Assembly: GCF_013178945.1 (NCBI RefSeq)
Contig: NZ_JABFDM010000014.1
Location: 99,823 to 163,822, forward strand
Direction of reading: 5' to 3'
Length of the DNA stretch: 64,000 nt
DNA from: Bradyrhizobium aeschynomenes
GTDB taxonomy: Bacteria > Pseudomonadota > Alphaproteobacteria > Rhizobiales > Xanthobacteraceae
Positions 1 through 8,991 of the stretch are shown piece by piece. Positions within the stretch are counted from its first letter, which is position 1; each line of letters starts with the position of its first letter. The position numbers and the translations under genes are program-made. The notes beneath the pieces are model-generated. The model was not told where the DNA came from, searched no databases, and was given only the letters and a program-made list of their open reading frames with translations.

Positions 1-159
1 ACGCGGCCGACACAATCACCTTCCAAGAGGGATTTCTGAGCGTCCGCGCCACTGGAGGAGGGGGACAATGCGTAACGCCGACGCTCAGCACCAAGACACT
101 ATGGTCTTCGTCGCGGCCCTGCAGCAAGCAGGTGTGCCGCATGTCAGACATGCACAATC
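1..159. other. left edge, no supported gene; 15-bp palindrome
   Basis: No convincing coding region is visible here. Reading frames stay open on both strands, but none has a ribosome-binding site or recognisable protein. Positions 139-153 form a perfect 7-bp inverted repeat around one base (GCATGTC-A-GACATGC), lying just past the stop codon of the leftward lysR gene. It could be a weak 3' hairpin or an operator for a gene outside the window. Confidence 0.4.
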
Positions 160-1083
160 TCAGGCCGGCCAGCGCTGTGCTTTGCTCACGACAAAGTCAC
201 GGAACACCTGAACGCGCGCGACCGTTTTCAATTCCTCTGGATAGACGAAGTAGGTGTCGAGCTGGATCGAGTCGGACTCGCCGAACAGCTGCACGAGGCG
301 GCTGTTCTCTTCGACGAGATAGTCGGGCAGCGCGGCGATGCCGAGGCCCTGCTGACAGGCACGCACGAGACCGAGGATGTTGTTGACGCGGAAATAGGCC
401 TCGCGCGGACCCGAGCCGTTGCGGCCGGCATCGACCAGCCAGCTGCGGTTCTGCAGATGCGGAGCAACCTGGCCGTCGGCGAGCATGATGATGCGATGAT
501 CGTCGAGCTCGTCGAGGGTGCGGGGCGTTCCGAAGCGCTTCACATATTCCGGCGAGCAGTAAGCGTGGAAGCTGATCGCGAACAGCTTGCGCTGGATCAG
601 ATCCGGCTGTGTCGGCTTCCGCGTGCGGATCGCGACGTCGGCCTCGCGCATCGACAGATCCAGCTCTTCGTCGGTGACGATCAGCGAGATCCGGATCTCC
701 GGATACATGGCGGTGAATTCGCCGAGCCTCGGAATCAGCCAGTTGATGCCGACGCCGGGGGTGGTCGTGATCTTGAGGTCGCCGCTCGGACGCTCGCGGC
801 TGTCGGTGAGCTTGGCGCGCGCCGCCTGAAGCTGCATGAAGACATCGTGCGCGGTGCGGAACAGCAGATCGCCCTGCTCGGTAAGGATCAGGCCGCGGGC
901 ATGGCGATGAAACAGCGAGACCGCGAGCTCCTGCTCCAGCGCGCTGACCTGGCGCGAGACCGCCGATTGCGACAGCCCGAGCTGCTCCCCGGCATGCGTG
1001 AAGCTCCCAGCTTCCGCCGCTGCGTGAAACACCTTCAGCTTGTCCCAATCCATATCCGTAAATCCATCCCGTGATCGTGGCAT
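160..1083 (-). CDS. LysR-family transcriptional regulator
   Basis: A 307-residue LysR-type regulator. The N-terminal winged helix-turn-helix is clear (FHAAAEAGSFTHAGEQLGLS then SAVSRQVSALE), followed by a substrate-binding domain of normal length (KITTTPGVGINWLIPRL onward). The ATG at 1083 lies 7 nt after the trxB stop codon, so the two genes are almost certainly cotranscribed. An ATG at 1053 would remove ten residues and is also possible. The effector and target genes cannot be read from the sequence. Linkage to thioredoxin reductase hints at a redox or sulfur connection, but that is inference. Confidence 0.9.
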   Translation of the reverse strand: MPRSRDGFTDMDWDKLKVFHAAAEAGSFTHAGEQLGLSQSAVSRQVSALEQELAVSLFHRHARGLILTEQGDLLFRTAHDVFMQLQAARAKLTDSRERPSGDLKITTTPGVGINWLIPRLGEFTAMYPEIRISLIVTDEELDLSMREADVAIRTRKPTQPDLIQRKLFAISFHAYCSPEYVKRFGTPRTLDELDDHRIIMLADGQVAPHLQNRSWLVDAGRNGSGPREAYFRVNNILGLVRACQQGLGIAALPDYLVEENSRLVQLFGESDSIQLDTYFVYPEELKTVARVQVFRDFVVSKAQRWPA

Positions 1084-1090
1084 CGTCAGT

Positions 1091-2056
1091 TCATTCCGCA
1101 GCGGCGCGTTCGCTCGCCGCGTGGGCGATGAAGCGTTCGGCCTCGAGGGCTGCCATGCAGCCCATGCCGGCGGCGGTGATCGCCTGCCGATAGGTTTCGT
1201 CGGCGACGTCGCCAGCGGCGAACACGCCGGGGACCGAGGTCGCGGTCGAGCCGGGCACCACCTCGACATAGCCGGACGGCTTCAGCTTCAACTGACCTGC
1301 CACCAGCTCCGTGGCCGGTGCATGGCCGATCGCGATGAAGACGCCGTCGGCGGGCAGCTCGGTGAGCGCGCCGGTCTTGACGTTCTTCAGCCGGACATGG
1401 GTCACCTTCGACGGCGAGCTGGCGCCGCAGATTTCGTCGAGCGCACTGTCCCAGACGACCTTGATCTTGGGGTGCTTGAACAGCCGTTCCTGCAGGATGC
1501 GCTCGGCACGGAAATGATCGCGCCGGTGCACGACCGTGACGGTAGAGGCGAAATTGGTCAGGAACAGCGCTTCCTCGACGGCGGTGTTGCCGCCGCCGAC
1601 CACGATGACCTCCTTGCCGCGATAGAAGAAGCCGTCGCAGGTTGCGCATGCCGACACGCCGAAGCCCTTGAACGTCTCCTCTGATGGCAACCCCAGCCAG
1701 CGCGCCTGGGCGCCGGTGGCCAGGATGACCGTCTCCGCCAGATAGACGTCGCCGGAATCGCAGGTCAGTCGGAACGGGCGCTGCGCCAGCTCGAGCTTGG
1801 TCACGAGGTCCGTCTTGATCTGGGCGCCGACATGGGTCGCCTGCTTCTCCATCTGCTCCATCAGCCAGGGGCCCTGGATGACGTCGGCAAAGCCCGGATA
1901 GTTCTCGACGTCGGTGGTGATGGTGAGCTGTCCGCCCGGTTGGATGCCCTGAATCAGGATCGGCTCCAGCATCGCTCGTGCCGCGTAGATCGCCGCCGTG
2001 TAGCCGGCAGGGCCGGAACCGATGATGACGACTTTGGCATGGATCGGAGCTTGCAT
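1091..2056 (-). CDS. trxB: thioredoxin-disulfide reductase
   Basis: A 321-residue low-molecular-weight flavoprotein that passes electrons from NADPH through FAD to thioredoxin in the cytoplasm. Visible are the N-terminal FAD-binding loop GSGPAGYTAAIYAAR, the redox-active CATC pair (Cys137 and Cys140, followed by DGFFYRGK), the NADP-binding GGGNTAVEEA and the C-terminal GVFAAGDVAD. Length is normal for the family. The ATG at 2056 is chosen because the upstream extension (to 2119) is not conserved-looking and the FAD motif then starts at about residue 9. It is followed closely by a lysR gene and faces an Lrp-type gene across about 290 bp. Confidence 0.97.
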   Translation of the reverse strand: MQAPIHAKVVIIGSGPAGYTAAIYAARAMLEPILIQGIQPGGQLTITTDVENYPGFADVIQGPWLMEQMEKQATHVGAQIKTDLVTKLELAQRPFRLTCDSGDVYLAETVILATGAQARWLGLPSEETFKGFGVSACATCDGFFYRGKEVIVVGGGNTAVEEALFLTNFASTVTVVHRRDHFRAERILQERLFKHPKIKVVWDSALDEICGASSPSKVTHVRLKNVKTGALTELPADGVFIAIGHAPATELVAGQLKLKPSGYVEVVPGSTATSVPGVFAAGDVADETYRQAITAAGMGCMAALEAERFIAHAASERAAAE

Positions 2057-2342
2057 GGGGTCGATAACTCGCTGGAAAAGGGAGGATTGACGACGCAGCG
2101 AGCGGAATGCGTGGACCAAACGCCCCGAAGCCCCATCGAAAATGTCAAATCCAAGTCTAAGCCATCTGGCAAGCTATGCAAGAATTGCAACGCATCTCGG
2201 CGAATTTTCCCTTCACGACCCGGTCAACAGGGGAAATCTAGAGTAATAAAATTGCGCAAATTGACCGGTGTGCGCTAAGAGAGTTGCCATCCGCCCGGGG
2301 GCCGTGCCTCCCGCAAGTTCCCGCCAGACCCCCGCTCCCCCT

Positions 2343-2822
2343 GTGTCCAAGAATCTTGACGAGATCGATCTCAAAATCCTGAGCGAGATCCAGGCCGATG
2401 GCCGGATCACCAATGTCGAATTGGCCAAGCGGGTCGGCATCTCGCCGCCGCCCTGCCTGCGGCGTGTTCGGACCCTGGAGGAGGAAGGCTACATCACCGG
2501 CTATCGCGGCCTGCTCGATCCGCGCAAGCTCGGCTTCGACGTCACCGTGTTTGCCGCGGTCCACCTGTCGAGCCAAGCGGATGCCGACCTGAAGGCGTTC
2601 GAGGAGTTCGTCCGCGCCGAGTCGTTGGTGCGGGAATGCTGGATGCTGTCGGGCGAGGTGGACTTCATCCTGAAATGCGTCGCGCCTGACATGGCGACCT
2701 TCCAGGAATTCGTCACGCATCTGACGGCGGCACCGCACGTGCGCAACGTGCGGACGTCGCTTGTGCTGCACAATTCGAAATACGAGGCGGCGGTGCCGCT
2801 CGAGGTCAAGGGACGGAGCTAG
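2343..2822 (+). CDS. Lrp/AsnC-family transcriptional regulator
   Basis: About 159 residues: an N-terminal helix-turn-helix (LDEIDLKILSEIQADGRITN, then VELAKRVGISPPPCLRRVRTLEE) and a C-terminal RAM/AsnC ligand-binding domain. This is the usual Lrp layout, and such proteins form octamers that sense amino acids. I choose the GTG at 2343 because the conserved domain begins at once; an in-frame GTG at 2268 would add 25 Pro/Ala-rich residues, and neither start has a clear ribosome-binding site. It is divergent from trxB. The regulated genes are unknown. Confidence 0.88.
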   Translation: MSKNLDEIDLKILSEIQADGRITNVELAKRVGISPPPCLRRVRTLEEEGYITGYRGLLDPRKLGFDVTVFAAVHLSSQADADLKAFEEFVRAESLVRECWMLSGEVDFILKCVAPDMATFQEFVTHLTAAPHVRNVRTSLVLHNSKYEAAVPLEVKGRS

Positions 2823-2828
2823 ACGCCC

Positions 2829-2934
2829 GGTCATTCCGGGGCAGCCTCGGAAGGGGCCGAACCCGGAATCTCGATATGGCATTTGTAAGCTCGGGATTCC
2901 GGGTTTGACGCTGGCGCATCGCCCCGGAATGACA
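2829..2934. repeat. palindromic intergenic repeat, family A (copy 1)
   Basis: Outer arms GTCATTCCGGGGC and GCCCCGGAATGAC enclose two further inverted CCCGGAAT/ATTCCGGG boxes. The same arms recur at 28571-28717, 39272-39415 and, in short form, 42303-42341. This is the REP/BIME-like type common between genes in Bradyrhizobium. It sits between convergent genes (lrp and doxX). Confidence 0.85.
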
Positions 2935-2951
2935 GCGGATCGAGCGAGCGC

Positions 2952-3356
2952 TCAGCCCTTCTTGCGCAGCAGCGCGTCCAGGCTGATCGGCCCGCCGCCG
3001 GCCGTCGCCAGATACAGGCACGAGAAGCAGAACGCGATCGCCGCGGTGCCGTTGTTCAGCAGCGGCAGCCAGACCGGTTCGCCGGTCTTGAACATGTGGC
3101 CGAGGAAATAGGCGAAGGCCATCTGGCCCGAGAGGATGAACGCGACGGGCCGCGTGAGCAGGCCGACCATCAGCAGCGCGCCGAGCACCAGCTCGATCAT
3201 GCCGGCCGTGTAGATCAGCGGCGGAATGTTCGCAAAATACGGAATCACCGGAAACTTGAAGATCTTCGCCACGCCGTACTGAAACAGCAGCAGGCCGGTG
3301 ATGAAGCGAAACAGGCTGAGCGCAGCCGGTTGCCATTTCGAGAGCATCTGCTCCAT
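2952..3356 (-). CDS. DoxX-family membrane protein
   Basis: A 134-residue integral membrane protein of the DoxX family, with four hydrophobic segments (around residues 12-30, 45-65, 70-90 and 103-122) and the family features FRFITGLLLFQYGVAKIF and GLLTRPVAFILSGQMAFAYF. DoxX-like proteins are quinone-associated or accessory membrane proteins, some acting with redox or oxidative stress partners, but the role of this copy is not known. A good ribosome-binding site (GGGGGA) precedes the ATG. The gene stands alone, with family A repeats downstream. Confidence 0.85.
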   Translation of the reverse strand: MEQMLSKWQPAALSLFRFITGLLLFQYGVAKIFKFPVIPYFANIPPLIYTAGMIELVLGALLMVGLLTRPVAFILSGQMAFAYFLGHMFKTGEPVWLPLLNNGTAAIAFCFSCLYLATAGGGPISLDALLRKKG

Positions 3357-3526
3357 GTCTGATCATCCCCCAAATCAAAGAAATCATGGTCGGACGACGC
3401 CGCGCCAGTGCGGCGCGTCAGCCCTGAACTAACCCAATAACGGACCCCCGTCACCGGCGTGTGTCACCAGGCTCGATGAATTGACCGTGTGCTGCCAGAA
3501 TCCCGAGGCCGGCCGTGGCGCACTGC

Positions 3527-3560
3527 AAAAACCGAAGGGCCGCATCCGGGATGCGGCCCT
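3527..3560 (-). terminator. intrinsic terminator of greA
   Basis: On the minus strand an 11-bp hairpin with arms AGGGCCGCATC and GATGCGGCCCT (3536-3560) is followed by a short CGG and a run of five U. It lies about 40 nt past the greA stop codon. Confidence 0.85.
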
Positions 3561-3602
3561 TTGCGTCGTTCAGGCTGAGTCGTTCACGCCGAACGTTCCG
3601 CT

Positions 3603-4079
3603 TCAGCGCCACTCGACCTTGGCGATCTCGTAAGACTTGGCGCCGCCGGGCGCCATGACCTCTACGGTGGTGCCCATCTTCTTGCCGATCAAGGCGCGCG
3701 CCAGCGGCGACGTGATCGAAATCCGGCCCTTCTTGGCATCGGCCTCGACCTCGCCGACGATCTGCCAGACCGTCTTCTTCTCGGTGTCCTCGTCGATCAG
3801 AGTCACCGTCGCGCCGAACTTGATCGTATCGCCCGAAAGCTTGGCGACATCGATGATGTCGGCGCGGGCGAGCTTGTCCTCGAGCTCGGCGATGCGGCCC
3901 TCATTGTGCGACTGCTCTTCCTTGGCGGCGTGGTATTCCGCGTTCTCCGACAGGTCGCCATGCGAGCGCGCCTCGGCGATGTGCTCGATGATGCGCGGGC
4001 GGTCCACCGACTGGCGCTGCTTCAGCTCGTTCTCGAGCGCGGCGTAGCCGCCCGCGGTCATAGGAACCTTTTCGACCAT
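3603..4079 (-). CDS. greA: transcription elongation factor GreA
   Basis: A 158-residue GreA. It enters the RNA polymerase secondary channel and stimulates transcript cleavage to rescue backtracked complexes. The N-terminal coiled-coil hairpin carries the acidic tip (EARSHGDLSENAEYHAAKEEQ, residues about 36-56), and the C-terminal FKBP-like domain ends in SPLARALIGKKMGTTVEV. Length and motifs are normal. It lies 211 nt downstream of carB on the same strand and has its own terminator. Confidence 0.97.
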   Translation of the reverse strand: MVEKVPMTAGGYAALENELKQRQSVDRPRIIEHIAEARSHGDLSENAEYHAAKEEQSHNEGRIAELEDKLARADIIDVAKLSGDTIKFGATVTLIDEDTEKKTVWQIVGEVEADAKKGRISITSPLARALIGKKMGTTVEVMAPGGAKSYEIAKVEWR

Positions 4080-4290
4080 CTCTTCTCGTCCTTCAGTCGT
4101 GCGGATAAAGCGTGCGCACGATCAGCATCTTCAGAATAGGCCTTCGCGGCTCAAAGCAAAGCCGAAAAGCCGGGCCATGCCGACCCGTCAAAGGCCGGAC
4201 CAACATCGAACAAGGCGGCGAGTTCCTGCCGAGAGGGCTTATTGCCGATTGTTGCCAACCGCTTAGCGGGCTCTCGCCCGCGTGACGCGA

Positions 4291-7200
4291 TTAGTTTTCG
4301 GAAAAGTAACTCTGCAAGGTGCGGACCTCAAGGTCTCCCCCGAGATAGGCACGGATACCTTGCGCAGCCGCCACGGCACCCGAAAGAGTGGTGTAATACG
4401 GCACTTTATGCAAGAGGGCAGCGCGCCGCAGCGAGCGGCTGTCGGCCAGGGCCTGCGGACCTTCAGTGGTGTTGAAGACCAGCTGGATGTCGCCATTGGT
4501 GATGGCGTCCACGATGTGCGGCCTGCCTTCCAGCACCTTGTTGATCTTCTCGGCCGGGACGCCCTGATCGACCAGGAAGCGCTGAGTGCCGGAGGTCGCG
4601 ACCACCTTGAAGCCGTGCTCGTGCAGCATCCGCACCACCTCGGTGATTCGGGCCTTGTCGCTCTCGCGCACCGAGACGAACACCGTACCCTTGCGCGGCA
4701 CGCGTGTGCCGCCGCCGAGCTGGCTCTTGGCGAAGGCCACCGCGAACGAGCGGTCGATGCCCATCACCTCGCCGGTCGAGCGCATCTCCGGGCCGAGCAC
4801 CGTGTCGACGCCGGGGAAGCGGGCGAACGGGAAGACCGACTCCTTGACACCGACGTGCTTGAGCGCGCGCTTGGTCAGGCCGAAATCAGCGAGCTTTTCG
4901 CCCGCCATGATTCGGGCCGCGATCTTGGCGACCGGTGTGCCGACCACCTTGGCGACGAACGGCACCGTGCGCGAGGCGCGCGGATTGACCTCCAGCACGT
5001 AGATGGCGCCGTCCTTGATCGCGTATTGCACGTTCATCAGGCCGACGACATCGAGCCCGAGCGCGAGATCGCGGGTCTGCCGCTCCAGCTCGGCAATGGT
5101 CGCCTCGTCGAGCGAATGCGGCGGCAGCGAGCAAGCCGAATCGCCCGAGTGGATGCCGGCTTCCTCGATGTGCTCCATGATGCCGACGATGAAGGTGTCC
5201 TTGCCGTCGGAGAGACAGTCGACGTCGATCTCGGTCGCGTCCGACAGATAGCGGTCGAACAGTAGCGGGTTCTTGCCGAGCACCGTGTTGATCTGGCCGG
5301 TCTTGTCGTTCGGATAGCGCGCCTTGACGTCGGCCGGCACCAGCTCGGGCAGGGTGCCGAGCAGGTAGTCGCTGAGCTGGTTGTCCTCGCGGATGATCTG
5401 CATCGCGCGGCCGCCCAGCACGTAGGACGGACGCACCACCAGCGGCAGGCCGAGATCGGCCGCCACCAAGCGCGCCTGCTCGACCGAATAGGCGATGCCG
5501 TTCTTCGGCTGCTTCAAATGCAGCTTGTCGAGGATGCGCTTGAAGCGGTCGCGGTCCTCGGCGAGGTCGATGGCTTCCGGCGAGGTGCCGAGAATCGGCA
5601 CCTCCGCGGCTTCCAGCGCGCGCGCGAGCTTCAGCGGCGTCTGGCCGCCGAACTGCACGATGACGCCGTGGACGGTGCCGTTCTTGCGCTCGGTGGCGAT
5701 GATCTCGAGCACGTCCTCCGCCGTGAGCGGCTCGAAATACAGCCGGTCGGCGGTGTCGTAGTCGGTCGACACCGTCTCCGGATTGCAGTTGACCATGATG
5801 GTCTCGTAGCCGGCATCGGCCAGCGCGAAACAGGCATGGCAGCAGCAATAGTCGAACTCGATGCCCTGGCCGATCCGGTTCGGACCGCCGCCGAGAATGA
5901 TCACTTTCTTCTTGTCGGACGGGGCGCTCTCGTCGCCGAGTGCGCCGGCAAACGGCGTCTCATAGCTCGAATACATGTAGGCGGTGGGCGAGGCGAACTC
6001 CGCCGCGCAGGTGTCGATGCGCTTGAACGCCGGACGGACATCGAGCGCGTGCCGTTTGGCGGCGACCTCGGCTTCGGTGCTGTTGGCGAGCACCGCGAGC
6101 CGCGCGTCCGAGAAGCCCATCGCCTTCAGCGTGCGCATTCCGCTCGCATTCGGCGGCAGGCCGTGACGGCGGACCTTGTCCTCCATCTCGACGATGCCGC
6201 GCATCTGCGCCAGGAACCAGGGATCGATCTTGCAGGAGTTGAAGATGTCCTCGTCCGTCCAGCCGAGCCGCATCGCCTGCGCCACCTGCAGCAGGCGGTT
6301 CGGCGTCGGCGTGCCCAGGGCGGCGCGGATTGCGTTCTTGTCGTCGCCGCGGCCGAGACCTTCGATGTCGATCTCGTCCAGGCCGGTGAGACCCGTCTCC
6401 AGGCCGCGCAGCGCTTTCTGCAGGCTCTCCTGGAAGGTGCGGCCGATCGCCATGACCTCGCCGACCGACTTCATCGATGTCGTCAAGGTGGTCGAGGCGC
6501 CCGGGAATTTCTCGAAGGCGAAGCGCGGGATCTTGGTCACGACGTAGTCGATGGTCGGCTCGAACGAGGCCGGCGTCGCGCCGCCGGTGATGTCGTTGGC
6601 GATCTCGTCCAGCGTGTAGCCGACCGCGAGCTTGGCGGCGACCTTAGCGATCGGGAAGCCGGTTGCCTTCGACGCCAGCGCCGAGGAGCGCGACACGCGC
6701 GGATTCATCTCGATCACAACCATGCGGCCGTCGGCGGGGTTGACGCCGAACTGCACGTTGGAGCCGCCGGTCTCGACGCCGATCTCGCGCAGCACCGCCA
6801 GCGAGGCGTCGCGCATGATCTGATATTCCTTGTCGGTGAGCGTCAGCGCCGGCGCGACGGTGATGGAGTCGCCGGTGTGCACGCCCATCGGATCGAGGTT
6901 CTCGATCGAGCAGACGATGATGCAGTTGTCCTTCTTGTCGCGGACGACCTCCATCTCGTACTCCTTCCACCCGAGCACCGACTCTTCGATCAGCACTTCG
7001 TTGGTGGGCGAGGCGTCGAGACCGCGCTCGATGATGTCGAGATATTCTTCCTTGTTGTAGGCGATGCCGCCGCCGGTGCCGCCCATCGTGAAGGAGGGAC
7101 GGATGATGGCGGGCAGGCCGATCTCGGACAGCGCCATCAGCGCCTGGCCGAGCGCGTGCTCCTGGTACCGCTTGCGGCGCTCGTTCTCGCCGAGCGTCCA

Positions 7201-7755
7201 TTGCCGGTCGAGCTCGTCGCGCTCGGCGCCCGACAGCTTCTCGCGCTCGGCGTAGTACTTGTCGCGGTATTGCTTCTTCAGCGCGGAGGCGTTGGCGAGC
7301 CGCGACTTCGGCGTCTGCAGCCCGATCTTCTCCATGGCGTTGCGGAACAGCTGGCGGTCCTCGGCCTTGTCGATCGCGTCAGCCGTGGCGCCGATCATCT
7401 CGACGTCGAACTTCTCCAGCGTGCCCTGCCGGCGCAGCGACAGCGCGCAGTTCAGCGCGGTCTGCCCGCCCATGGTCGGCAGCAGCGCGAAGCCGCCGGG
7501 GATGACGTGACGTTCCTTCTCGATGATCTTGGCGACGATCTCGGGCGTGATCGGCTCGATGTAGGTCGCATCGGCCAATTCCGGATCGGTCATGATCGTG
7601 GCCGGATTGGAATTGACGAGGACGACGCGGTAGCCCTCCTCCTTGAGCGCCTTTACCGCCTGCGTGCCCGAATAGTCGAATTCGCAGGCCTGGCCGATCA
7701 CGATCGGACCGGCGCCAATGATCAGGATGGTCGAGATGTCAGTGCGTTTCGGCAT
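4291..7755 (-). CDS. carB: carbamoyl-phosphate synthase large subunit
   Basis: A 1154-residue CarB making carbamoyl phosphate from bicarbonate, ammonia and two ATP for pyrimidine and arginine synthesis, using ammonia channelled from CarA. Both ATP-grasp halves are present (first GAGPIVIGQACEFDYSG, second GGGPNRIGQGIEFDYC), then the C-terminal regulatory MGS-like domain (VVATSGTQRFLVDQGV). It is about 80 residues longer than E. coli CarB; part of this is an insert near residues 160-205 rich in Lys/Glu/Arg (KKQYRDKYYAEREKLSGAE), seen in alphaproteobacterial homologues. carA is not adjacent: it lies about 8.6 kb away on the same strand. The leader has unusual structure (see 7794-8080). Confidence 0.97.
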   Translation of the reverse strand: MPKRTDISTILIIGAGPIVIGQACEFDYSGTQAVKALKEEGYRVVLVNSNPATIMTDPELADATYIEPITPEIVAKIIEKERHVIPGGFALLPTMGGQTALNCALSLRRQGTLEKFDVEMIGATADAIDKAEDRQLFRNAMEKIGLQTPKSRLANASALKKQYRDKYYAEREKLSGAERDELDRQWTLGENERRKRYQEHALGQALMALSEIGLPAIIRPSFTMGGTGGGIAYNKEEYLDIIERGLDASPTNEVLIEESVLGWKEYEMEVVRDKKDNCIIVCSIENLDPMGVHTGDSITVAPALTLTDKEYQIMRDASLAVLREIGVETGGSNVQFGVNPADGRMVVIEMNPRVSRSSALASKATGFPIAKVAAKLAVGYTLDEIANDITGGATPASFEPTIDYVVTKIPRFAFEKFPGASTTLTTSMKSVGEVMAIGRTFQESLQKALRGLETGLTGLDEIDIEGLGRGDDKNAIRAALGTPTPNRLLQVAQAMRLGWTDEDIFNSCKIDPWFLAQMRGIVEMEDKVRRHGLPPNASGMRTLKAMGFSDARLAVLANSTEAEVAAKRHALDVRPAFKRIDTCAAEFASPTAYMYSSYETPFAGALGDESAPSDKKKVIILGGGPNRIGQGIEFDYCCCHACFALADAGYETIMVNCNPETVSTDYDTADRLYFEPLTAEDVLEIIATERKNGTVHGVIVQFGGQTPLKLARALEAAEVPILGTSPEAIDLAEDRDRFKRILDKLHLKQPKNGIAYSVEQARLVAADLGLPLVVRPSYVLGGRAMQIIREDNQLSDYLLGTLPELVPADVKARYPNDKTGQINTVLGKNPLLFDRYLSDATEIDVDCLSDGKDTFIVGIMEHIEEAGIHSGDSACSLPPHSLDEATIAELERQTRDLALGLDVVGLMNVQYAIKDGAIYVLEVNPRASRTVPFVAKVVGTPVAKIAARIMAGEKLADFGLTKRALKHVGVKESVFPFARFPGVDTVLGPEMRSTGEVMGIDRSFAVAFAKSQLGGGTRVPRKGTVFVSVRESDKARITEVVRMLHEHGFKVVATSGTQRFLVDQGVPAEKINKVLEGRPHIVDAITNGDIQLVFNTTEGPQALADSRSLRRAALLHKVPYYTTLSGAVAAAQGIRAYLGGDLEVRTLQSYFSEN

Positions 7756-7793
7756 TCAAGCTCACGGGCAAGAAACGGCAGAGAATTGGGCAC

Positions 7794-7822
7794 AAAAAAA
7801 GGGCGCGCGTGCCGCGCGTCCC
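7794..7822 (-). terminator. strong intrinsic terminator in the carB leader
   Basis: On the minus strand GGG-A-CGCGCG, a GCA triloop and CGCGCGCCC form a nine-pair GC hairpin with one bulged A, followed at once by seven U. Only 38 nt separate the U-run from the carB ATG (7755). It either ends a transcript from the tRNA-like element just upstream or acts as an attenuator of carB; there is little room for a separate carB promoter between it and the start codon. Confidence 0.8.
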
Positions 7823-8003
7823 CCACAGGCCCAGGGAAGGCCAAGGCGCGACCAGTGCTCGCGCGCGAGCGGTCTTTAGACCAGTTTCCTCTGAGCGAAA
7901 AGGGTTTTGGGCCGAAATCAACGGCCAAATTGGCGAGGGCAGGGCGCAAGGACAGCCGATCTTGGCTGGCTTGCCGAGCCGAAGCTGCGAAAGCCGCGAA
8001 GGC

Positions 8004-8080
8004 TGGAGGCCCGGCCTGGACTTGAACCAGGTTCAAGAGCGTTGCACCGCTCTTCGCGTCGTAGCTTCCGCCACCGGGCC
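8004..8080 (-). tRNA. atypical tRNA-like element (Cys-like, GCA in loop)
   Basis: The minus strand gives 77 nt with a perfect 7-bp acceptor stem (GGCCCGG/CCGGGCC), discriminator T, encoded CCA, and a perfect 5-bp T stem with loop TTCAAGT. The rest is not canonical: the D loop lacks the usual GG, and the anticodon arm pairs for 6-7 bp (AAGAGCG/CGCTCTT), leaving a 6- or 8-nt loop that contains GTGCAA. If U33 is the T, the anticodon would be GCA (Cys). It may be a tRNA pseudogene, a divergent tRNA, or a tRNA-like leader element of carB, 249 nt upstream of its start on the same strand. Confidence 0.55.
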
Positions 8081-8175
8081 GGGGGCGATCTTACCTCTCA
8101 CGGCGGCGTGAGCCAGCCCGTGTTTCAGTTAACCCTAATCCAATTGCCGGATGTTCGGTTCCAGCGGGCGGGAGG

Positions 8176-8880
8176 TCAGGCGGTTCCCGTCGCCGGACGT
8201 GCCACGAAGGTCATCCGCCAGGGATTGTGGCCGATGTTCTTGGGCGCGCGGACGGCACTCAGCCCGGCCCTCTTCAGCCGCGCCAGAATATCGGCCTCGC
8301 TATAGCGCTGCAGGCCGACCTTGGTCCGCAGCTGCCGGTAATCGGACAGCGCGGTGGCGACCAGGCCGACCAGCGCATCCTTGAGGAAGCCGTCCCGCGC
8401 GGCAAACCTCAGCAATGCAAGCACGTCTCGGCCCATCCCGACATCCGGGCGCAGCACGTCGCCGAGCACGAATTGCCCCGACGGCTTCAGCAGCCGCCGG
8501 ATCACCGCCAGGGCGGCATCGAAGTCGGCCTCGCTCATGTATTGCGCGACCGAGTTCATGACGATGAGGTCGATCGAGCCTTCCGGCATGTTGCGCAGCT
8601 CATCCAGCGAGCGCACGCGGATCTTGGTGTTAGGGGCGAAGCGGGCGATCAGCCGGCCACGCACGCCCGGCGCCGGCTCGGCCAGGATCAGCGTCATGCA
8701 GGCGTCCGCGACCTTGGCGGCCGACAAGGCCTCGCCGCAGGAATAATCGAGCACGACGGCATCAGCCGACGGAATATAGCTGACGATGTCGCGCGCGATC
8801 CCCTGGAAGTGCAGGTCGCGATGCAGCTTGCTCGCATAGATCGTGTGCGTGGAATCGTAATAATCGATCCAATCGTCCAT
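8176..8880 (-). CDS. SAM-dependent methyltransferase, class I
   Basis: A 234-residue protein with a Rossmann-type methyltransferase core: motif I-like VVLDYSCGEALSAAKVADAC, an acidic residue after the second strand (ILAEPAP), and motif IV-like IDLIVMNSVAQYM, followed by LLKPSGQFVLGDVL. These fit class I SAM-dependent methyltransferases of the type 11/25 group. The substrate is unknown. ATG 8880 is preferred to a TTG at 8898. It stands alone, divergent from dps, with the tRNA-like element downstream. Confidence 0.8.
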   Translation of the reverse strand: MDDWIDYYDSTHTIYASKLHRDLHFQGIARDIVSYIPSADAVVLDYSCGEALSAAKVADACMTLILAEPAPGVRGRLIARFAPNTKIRVRSLDELRNMPEGSIDLIVMNSVAQYMSEADFDAALAVIRRLLKPSGQFVLGDVLRPDVGMGRDVLALLRFAARDGFLKDALVGLVATALSDYRQLRTKVGLQRYSEADILARLKRAGLSAVRAPKNIGHNPWRMTFVARPATGTA

Positions 8881-8991
8881 GGCGGCGGGTTCCGGCAAAC
8901 ACAGTTCCTTGATGGGAACTTGAAGGGTCAGCGAGCGTTAACGGGTCCGATCACCCGTGTCCATTGCTGGTTCTAACAGGAAGGTTAAGCC

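Noticed and set aside
197..1048. 283-codon minus-strand frame over the lysR gene
   Set aside because: A shifted frame of lysR with Arg/Ala/Pro-rich composition and no family features.
5518..8025. 835-codon open frame on the plus strand
   Set aside because: It lies fully antisense to carB. Long antisense frames are expected in high-GC genes, and the translation has the Arg/His/Gly/Ala-rich look of such shadows.
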